NCBI GenBank assembly: GCA_937988695.1 | Contig: CALKHM010000230.1 | Span: forward strand, 1-12,312 | Length of the DNA stretch: 12,312 bases | From: an uncultured Microbacterium sp. | Lineage (GTDB): Bacteria > Actinomycetota > Actinomycetes > Actinomycetales > Microbacteriaceae | Direction of reading: 5' to 3' | Shown here: piece after piece, positions 7,493 through 12,312 of the stretch | How positions within the stretch are numbered: the stretch's first letter is position 1 | How the letters are laid out: every line of letters begins with the position of its first letter | The notes under the pieces: model-generated | Databases searched by the model: none | What the model was told of the DNA's origin: nothing | Seen by the model: only the letters and a program-made list of their open reading frames with translations | Program-made: the position numbers and the translations under genes

Positions 7493-8895
7493 GAGAAAGA
7501 TCCTTCCGGGGTGGGCGGGCCCGCGCGGTTCGCGCGGATGAGATCGCGGTACCACAGCGCGCTGTCCTTCGGGATGCGCTGCTGGGTGCCGAAGTCCACG
7601 TGCACGATGCCGAACCGCTGCGAGTACCCCCACGACCACTCGAAGTTGTCGAGGAACGACCACAGGAAGTAGCCGCGCACGTCGACGCCGGCCGCACGCG
7701 CGTCGGCGAGGGCGGCCGTGTAGCCGGCGAGGTAGTGCACTCGTTCGGGGTCGTGCACGGCGCCGTCGGGCGTCACATAGTCGGTGAAGGTCGCGCCGTT
7801 CTCGGTGACGTACAGCGGCAGATCGGTGAACTCCGTCGCCAGCCGCCGCAGCACCGCGGTCAGGGCCTCGGGCGTGTCCGACCAGCCGAAGTTCGTCGGC
7901 GCAGGCTCGACCTGGATCATCCGGGCGCCGTTCCAGCTGTCCGGGTCGGCCGCCACGCGCGTGTTCGTGTAGTGGTTCACGCCGGCGAAGTCGGCCGGCG
8001 CCGAGATGAGGGCCAGGTCACCCGGGCGCACGAGGCCCTCGTCGGTCTCGGTGTCGGTCAGGCCCTGCGGTGCGAACACCTCCACCACGTCGTGCCCGTA
8101 GCGGCCGTGGTAGACGGGCTCCAGGAACATGCGGTTGAAGCGGATGTCCAGCTGCGCGGTCGCGGCGGCGTCTGCGGCGCCGTCGCCGGCGGGTGCCAGG
8201 TTGCTCACGAGGTTCGTGATGCCGACCTTCGCCTGCGGGCGTCGCGCGCGCAGCGCACGCAGCGCGAGGCCGTGGCCGAGCAGCAGATGGTGAGCCGCGC
8301 GCACCGCCTCGCCGAGGTCGGTGTGACCGGGTGCCTGCATCCCCCACCAATAGGAGAGGAACGACGCGCACACCGGCTCGTTGACCGTGATCCAGTGCTC
8401 CGCGAGATCGCCGAGCTCGTCGGCCACCTGCTGCGCATAGGCGCCGAAGAGCTCGGCCGTGCGCCGCTCGGGCCATCCTCCGGCATCCTGCAGGGCCTGC
8501 GGCAGATCCCAGTGATACAGGGTCACGAACGGCTCGATGCCGCGGTCGCGGCATCCGGCCAGCAGCTCGCGATAGAACCTCACGCCCTCAGGGTTCAACG
8601 GCCCCTCACCCGTCGGCTGCAGACGCGACCAGGACAGCGACAGCCGGTAGGCGGGGATGCCGAGCTCGGCCATGAGGTCGAGGTCTGCCGCCCACCGGTG
8701 GAAGTGGTCGCACGCGACCTCGCCGGTCTCGCCGTGGTGGATCGCGCCGGGGCGGGCGGTGAAGGCGTCCCAGATGCTCGGTCCGCGGCCGCCCTCGGCC
8801 ACGCCGCCCTCGATCTGGTAGGCCGCCGTGGCCACGCCGAACACGAAGTCGCCGGGAAGGCCCAGCGGGCGGGCCGACAGGTCGCGCTTGGTCAT
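7489..8895 (-). CDS. GH1 beta-glucosidase, 468 aa
   Basis: This is a retaining beta-glycosidase of the GH1 family, acting on the terminal beta-glucose (or galactose/fucose) of disaccharides and aryl glucosides in the cytoplasm. It has the N-terminal signature DFVFGVATAAYQIEGG with glycone-binding Gln27, the acid/base Glu173 in TVNEPVCA, the nucleophile Glu365 in YVTENGATF, and the sugar-binding WSFLDNFEWSWGYSQRFG near the C-terminus. Length and layout are standard for bacterial BglA/BglB. There is no phosphate-binding signature obvious to me, and the ABC rather than PTS transporter context favours an unphosphorylated substrate. The ATG at 8895-8893 overlaps the ATPase stop (ATGA) and is preceded by GGAGGG at 8905-8910. 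It is the first catabolic gene after the transporter, directly coupled to it, suggesting the imported solute carries a beta-glucoside. Confidence 0.96.
   Translation of the reverse strand: MTKRDLSARPLGLPGDFVFGVATAAYQIEGGVAEGGRGPSIWDAFTARPGAIHHGETGEVACDHFHRWAADLDLMAELGIPAYRLSLSWSRLQPTGEGPLNPEGVRFYRELLAGCRDRGIEPFVTLYHWDLPQALQDAGGWPERRTAELFGAYAQQVADELGDLAEHWITVNEPVCASFLSYWWGMQAPGHTDLGEAVRAAHHLLLGHGLALRALRARRPQAKVGITNLVSNLAPAGDGAADAAATAQLDIRFNRMFLEPVYHGRYGHDVVEVFAPQGLTDTETDEGLVRPGDLALISAPADFAGVNHYTNTRVAADPDSWNGARMIQVEPAPTNFGWSDTPEALTAVLRRLATEFTDLPLYVTENGATFTDYVTPDGAVHDPERVHYLAGYTAALADARAAGVDVRGYFLWSFLDNFEWSWGYSQRFGIVHVDFGTQQRIPKDSALWYRDLIRANRAGPPTPEGSFS
7501..7507 (-). promoter_or_regulatory. Ribosome binding site of the GH3 gene
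   Basis: GGAAGGA, embedded in the last codons of the GH1 gene, stands 8 bases before the GTG at 7492-7490. It decides this GTG as the start over the in-frame upstream starts reaching to 7663. Confidence 0.65.
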
Positions 8896-9734
8896 GCCGC
8901 GTCGCCCTCCGCCTCGGCCCGCAGCGCGCGGCGCGCAGCGCGGCGCTCCTGCTGCTCGTCGGGGTCGGGGACGGGGGCGGCAAGGAACAGGCGCTGCGTG
9001 TAGGGGTGCTCGGGGCGTGAGGTGACCTGGTCGCCGTCGCCGGTCTCGACGAGCTCCCCGCGGTACATCACGGCCACGCGATGGCTGATGTGGCGCACCA
9101 CGGCCAGGTCGTGCGTGATGAACAGATAGGCGACGCCGGTGTTCTCCTGGATCTCGATGAGCAGGTCCAGCACGCGCGCCTGCGTGGACAGGTCGAGCGC
9201 CGAGACGGGCTCGTCGCAGACGATGAGCCTCGGGCTCAGTGCGAGCGCACGGGCGATCGCGATGCGCTGGCGCTGGCCGCCGGAGAACTCGCGGGGCAGT
9301 CGCGTCGCGGCGCCGGCGGGCAGTCCCACGCGGTCCAGGAGGTCCCGCACGCGTCCCTTCGCCTGCGTGCCGGCCACCCCTCGGGCAGTCAGCGGCTCGG
9401 TGAGGATCTGCTCGATCGTCAGCGAGGGATTCAACGACGAGTAGGGGTCCTGGAACACCACCTGGATCTGATCGGCCAGGGCCCGGCGCGGCCGGCGGCC
9501 GAGGTGTCCGATGTCGCGCCCGGCATAGCGGATGCTGCCCTCGGTGACCGGGGCAAGGCCCAGCACCGCACGGCCCAGGGTCGTCTTGCCCGAGCCGGAC
9601 TCGCCGACCAGGCCCATCGTCTCGCCGGGCCGGATGTCCAGCGAGACGCCCTTCAAGGCACGGAACGGCTGCGCGCGCAAGCCCTTCCCGGGGTACTCGA
9701 CGACGAGGTCTTCGACCTCCAGCAGAGCGTTCAT
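8892..9734 (-). CDS. Oligopeptide/oligosaccharide-type ABC transporter ATP-binding protein (DppF/OppF-like), 280 aa
   Basis: This is the second nucleotide-binding subunit of the importer, on the cytoplasmic face. It shows Walker A GESGSGKT (about residues 44-51), the Q-loop segment VFQDPYSSLNPSL, the ABC signature SGGQRQRIAIARAL beginning at Ser151, Walker B LIVCDEP with catalytic Glu175, and the switch histidine in FITHDLAVV. HPYTQRLFLAAP starts the C-terminal extension typical of the oligopeptide subfamily, here short. The iron-sulfur type C-terminal cysteine cluster of some family members is not evident. Its ATG overlaps the stop of the permease-ATPase fusion (ATGA), and AAGGAG lies 7 bases upstream at 9742-9747. 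It pairs with the ATPase half of that fusion. The same family carries peptides, nickel and, in several actinobacteria and Thermotoga, beta-linked oligosaccharides; the adjoining glycosidases favour sugar here. Confidence 0.95.
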   Translation of the reverse strand: MNALLEVEDLVVEYPGKGLRAQPFRALKGVSLDIRPGETMGLVGESGSGKTTLGRAVLGLAPVTEGSIRYAGRDIGHLGRRPRRALADQIQVVFQDPYSSLNPSLTIEQILTEPLTARGVAGTQAKGRVRDLLDRVGLPAGAATRLPREFSGGQRQRIAIARALALSPRLIVCDEPVSALDLSTQARVLDLLIEIQENTGVAYLFITHDLAVVRHISHRVAVMYRGELVETGDGDQVTSRPEHPYTQRLFLAAPVPDPDEQQERRAARRALRAEAEGDAA

Positions 9735-11620
9735 GCGCGGGCTCCTTCCGGCTGTTCGCCGGCCGCCACGAGCGGGCCACGGGCCGGGCCCTCGTCGAGG
9801 ATCGCGTCCAGCAGGGACTGTGTGTACGGGTGGGAGGGCTTCTTCAGGATGGTGCGCACCGGTCCGGACTCGACGAACAGGCCCTGCTGCATCACGGTGA
9901 CGCGGTCGCAGAGATCGGAGACGACCCCGAAGTTGTGCGTGACCAGCAGCATCGCCATGCCGCGCTCGCGCTGCAGGTCGCGCAGCAGGTCGAGAACGTC
10001 GGCCTGCACCGTGACATCCAGTGCGGTGGTCGGCTCGTCGGCGATGATGAGGTCGGGGTCGGTGGAGACCGCGCCGGCGATGAGCACGCGCTGTGCCATG
10101 CCGCCGGACACCTCGAACGGGTATGCGGCGAACGTACGCTTCGGGTTCGGGATGCCGACGCGCTCGAGCAGCGCGAGGGACTTGGCCCGTGCGTCGCGGG
10201 TGCTCATCCCGAGCCCGACCCGCAGCGGCTCGACGAGCTGGCTGCCGATCGTGAACGACGGGTCGAGGTTCGACATCGGCTCCTGCGGGATGTATCCGAT
10301 GCGGCTGCCGCGGATGCTCGCGTACACCTTCTCGGGAGCGCTGTGCAGCGCGGTGCCGTCATAGTCGATCGCGCCCGAGGTGACGCTGCCGCCGCGCGGG
10401 AGCAGGCCCAGCACGGCGAACGCGGTCTGTGTCTTGCCCGACCCCGACTCGCCGATGAGACCGTGCACCTCGCCCTTGCGCACCTCCAGCGACACGCCGT
10501 GCACGACCTCCAGCACCGAGCCGTCGGGCTGGTCGTAGCCCACGTGCAGATCGCGGATGCGCAGGATCGGCTCGGTGAGCTGCGCCGAGGTGAGCGCGTC
10601 GTCGGGGTGGACGATCGTCTCGGCGCTCACGACCGGCACGTCGACGGAGTCGTCGATCAGCTCGCCGTCGCCGCCGCCGGTGGCGATCGAGGTCGTGACC
10701 GCGGCGACCGAGCCGGTGGCCGTGGTGACCGCGCGCCGACGCCGACGCCGCACGACCACGGTGCGCTCGAGCTCGTCGCGCATGGCGTTGGCCAGCAGCG
10801 TGAGCGCGATACACGTGAGCGAGATCGCCAGCGACGGCCAGACCAGCGACAGCGGCGTCTTGTACATGTTGATGAACGCGTCGTTGAGCATCTGCCCCCA
10901 GGTGGGCACCGCCGTGTCGCCCATGCCCAGGAATTCCAGTCCGGCCTGGATGGCGATGCCGATGCTCAGCACGATCGCGGACTGGATGATGATCGGGGCG
11001 CGCACGACCGAGAGCACGTGGCGCCCGATGATGCGCATGTCGGACAGGCCCGACACCACGGCGGCGTCGATGAACAGCTCGCCGCGCACGGCGACGACGG
11101 CCGCGTACACCAGCCGGTTGAAGGCCGGTGCCAGCAGAACGCCGAACACGAGCATGGCCAGCCATACCGACGGGCCCAGCACCGCGCGGGCTGCCAGCAG
11201 CACCACCATGCCCGGCAGGGCCATGATCAGCGAGGTGGCCCAGGATGCCACGGAGTCGAACCAGCCGCGGTAGTAGCCCGCGATCAGACCCGAGATCACG
11301 CCGAGGATGAGGGCCGTGACCAGGGCCACCAGGGCCGCCGCCATGCTGACCTGCGTTGCCACCAGCAGCCGGGAGAGGATGTCGAAGCCGCTGCTGTCGG
11401 CCCCCAGCGGGTGGGCGGGACTCGGCGGGGCCAGCACGAGCTGCAGCGAGGCCTTGTTCGGGTCGTACGGCGCGATCCACTCGCCGACGACGGCGATGAT
11501 CGCGACGATGACGAGGAAGATCGCCGAGGCCAGGCCCAGCGGGCGGCGGACGAGTCGCCGGAGCAGGGACGCGCGCACGGGCGCGGTCGGGATGGCGGGA
11601 GGGATGTCGATGGCGGTCAT
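9731..11620 (-). CDS. Fused ABC transporter permease and ATP-binding protein (DppC-DppD type), 629 aa
   Basis: One open frame encodes two subunits normally made separately. Residues 1-290 form a DppC/OppC-type permease: an N-terminal anchor (LASAIFLVIVAIIAVVGEWIAPYDP), the HPLGAD...DILSRLL motif, several further membrane helices, and an EAA-like cytoplasmic loop (LFIDAAVVSGLSDMRII). A basic stretch (RRRRRR, about 291) and a low-complexity Ala/Thr/Gly/Asp linker run to about 350. Residues 350-629 form a DppD/OppD-type ATPase with Walker A GESGSGKTQT (Lys396), Q-loop IPQEPMSNLDPS, signature VSGGMAQR (Ser505), Walker B LIIADEP (Glu529), switch histidine in VTHNFGVV, and the HPYTQSLL tail. All ATPase motifs look intact. 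The start at ATG 11620-11618 overlaps the upstream permease stop (ATGA), with GAAGG 10 bases upstream; the permease's own N-terminus begins here, so reading on to 12184 is not credible. Such fusions occur in actinobacteria. Confidence 0.93.
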   Translation of the reverse strand: MTAIDIPPAIPTAPVRASLLRRLVRRPLGLASAIFLVIVAIIAVVGEWIAPYDPNKASLQLVLAPPSPAHPLGADSSGFDILSRLLVATQVSMAAALVALVTALILGVISGLIAGYYRGWFDSVASWATSLIMALPGMVVLLAARAVLGPSVWLAMLVFGVLLAPAFNRLVYAAVVAVRGELFIDAAVVSGLSDMRIIGRHVLSVVRAPIIIQSAIVLSIGIAIQAGLEFLGMGDTAVPTWGQMLNDAFINMYKTPLSLVWPSLAISLTCIALTLLANAMRDELERTVVVRRRRRRAVTTATGSVAAVTTSIATGGGDGELIDDSVDVPVVSAETIVHPDDALTSAQLTEPILRIRDLHVGYDQPDGSVLEVVHGVSLEVRKGEVHGLIGESGSGKTQTAFAVLGLLPRGGSVTSGAIDYDGTALHSAPEKVYASIRGSRIGYIPQEPMSNLDPSFTIGSQLVEPLRVGLGMSTRDARAKSLALLERVGIPNPKRTFAAYPFEVSGGMAQRVLIAGAVSTDPDLIIADEPTTALDVTVQADVLDLLRDLQRERGMAMLLVTHNFGVVSDLCDRVTVMQQGLFVESGPVRTILKKPSHPYTQSLLDAILDEGPARGPLVAAGEQPEGARA

Positions 11621-12312
11621 GACAGTCGCACCTTCGGGTTGAGCGCCGCCTGCGCCAGGTCTATCAGCAGGTTGACGATGACGACGATGATCGCGGTGGC
11701 GATGACCACGCCCATGACGACGGGGATGTCGCCGGACGTGGTCGCCTGGACGGTGAGCTGGCCGATGCCCGGCAGTGCGAACATCTGCTCGATGACCACT
11801 GCACCGCCGATGAGGCCGATGAACTGGAGGGCGAGCACCGCGAGCGCGGGGCCGCCGGCGTTGCGCAGCACGTGCTTGTAGACGACGCGGTTCATGCGCA
11901 GGCCGCGGGCACGCAGGGTGCGGACGTAGTCGCGCGCCATCGCATCGATGACCGATCCGCGGATCTGCTGCGCGACGGCGGCGATCGCGCCGATCGACAG
12001 CGCGGTGATGGGCAGTGTCACCGAGCTGAGCCACCCCGTGAACGACCTCGTCAACGGGACGTAGCCCACGGCCTTGAACCAGTGCAGGTTGATGGCGAAG
12101 GTGAGCACGAGGAACAGCGCGATGAGAAAGCCCGGCACGGCGAAGCCGATCACCGAGACGACCTGCACGACGGCGTCGATCCATCCGCCCCGGCGAGCGG
12201 CGAGCACCCCGAGCACGACGGCGAGGATCGCGGAGACGATGACTGCGCCCAGCACGATCGACAGGGTGACGGCCATTCGATTGGTCACGCTGACCGACAC
12301 GAGCTGGCCCGT
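11617..12312 (-). CDS. ABC transporter permease (DppB/OppB-like), 5' end outside window
   Basis: 231 residues of the C-terminal two thirds are visible, and the frame is open through base 12312. Conserved features are TNRMAVTLSIVLGA before the second helix, the EAA loop MARDYVRTLRARGL, the LPGIGQLTVQA segment and the closing NPKVRLS. About five hydrophobic helices are present. Family members are about 310-330 aa, so roughly 80-100 N-terminal residues, including the first helix, are missing. The GTG at 12300-12298 is an internal valine, not the start, because the preceding TGQLV matches the family's typical G-x-x-V region. It forms the membrane channel with the permease half of the downstream fusion. 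Its stop overlaps the next ATG (ATGA), giving translational coupling. The solute-binding protein gene probably lies just upstream, beyond the window; this is inference from usual gene order. Confidence 0.93.
   Translation of the reverse strand, partial: TGQLVSVSVTNRMAVTLSIVLGAVIVSAILAVVLGVLAARRGGWIDAVVQVVSVIGFAVPGFLIALFLVLTFAINLHWFKAVGYVPLTRSFTGWLSSVTLPITALSIGAIAAVAQQIRGSVIDAMARDYVRTLRARGLRMNRVVYKHVLRNAGGPALAVLALQFIGLIGGAVVIEQMFALPGIGQLTVQATTSGDIPVVMGVVIATAIIVVIVNLLIDLAQAALNPKVRLS

Noticed and set aside
7493..7663. N-terminal extension of the GH3 protein up to 7663
   Set aside because: The stretch is the GH1 gene in another frame. GH3 homology begins after the GTG at 7492, which has a good Shine-Dalgarno sequence.
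9830..11881. A 683-codon open frame on the plus strand across the transporter genes
   Set aside because: It is antisense to the permease-ATPase fusion, which has clear motifs. The translation is rich in Arg, His, Asp and Gln without recognisable domains, as expected from the opposite strand of GC-rich coding sequence.
12298..12300. GTG at 12300 as the start of the first permease
   Set aside because: It would remove the first helix and periplasmic region that the family always has, and the preceding codons already read as family-like sequence, so the gene simply runs off the window.

Overview
The window is very GC-rich, with codon third positions almost always G or C. Every gene lies on the minus strand, so the operon reads from the right end of the window to the left. 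Composition, GTG starts, overlapping start/stop codons and protein style fit a high-GC actinobacterium. Microbacterium or a close Microbacteriaceae relative is my best guess, but that rests on general resemblance and no phylogenetic marker is present.

The window holds part of one carbohydrate-utilisation operon. In transcription order it contains: (1) the 3' part of an inner-membrane permease of the peptide/oligosaccharide ABC family (DppB/OppB type, cut by the right edge); (2) a single polypeptide that fuses the second permease (DppC type) to the first ATPase (DppD type); (3) the second ATPase (DppF type); (4) a GH1 beta-glucosidase; (5) a GH3 beta-glucosidase with a PA14 insertion; (6) an SMP-30/gluconolactonase-type sugar lactonase; (7) a class C beta-lactamase-like serine hydrolase or esterase; (8) a GH43 beta-xylosidase/alpha-L-arabinofuranosidase; (9) a DUF5060-containing clan-A-like glycosidase, cut by the left edge and open through base 1.

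The first six genes are joined by overlapping stop/start codons (ATGA three times, GTGA once, TGATG once). The last three are separated by gaps of 43, 20 and 58 bases, and each has its own Shine-Dalgarno sequence. No gene-free stretch exceeds 60 bases. I see no tRNA, rRNA, insertion sequence, CRISPR array, clear terminator or operon promoter. The promoter, the solute-binding protein and any regulator should lie to the right of the window.

Functional reading (inference): the transporter imports a short oligosaccharide or glycoconjugate. Cytoplasmic enzymes, none with a visible signal peptide, then strip acyl groups (esterase), pentoses (GH43), an unknown sugar (DUF5060 enzyme) and beta-linked glucose (GH1 and GH3), and a lactonase opens an aldonolactone. 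The mixture suits a branched, possibly acylated plant glycan fragment or plant glycoside. The exact substrate cannot be read from the sequence. The least characterised elements are the DUF5060 enzyme and the presence of a lactonase without a visible partner dehydrogenase.
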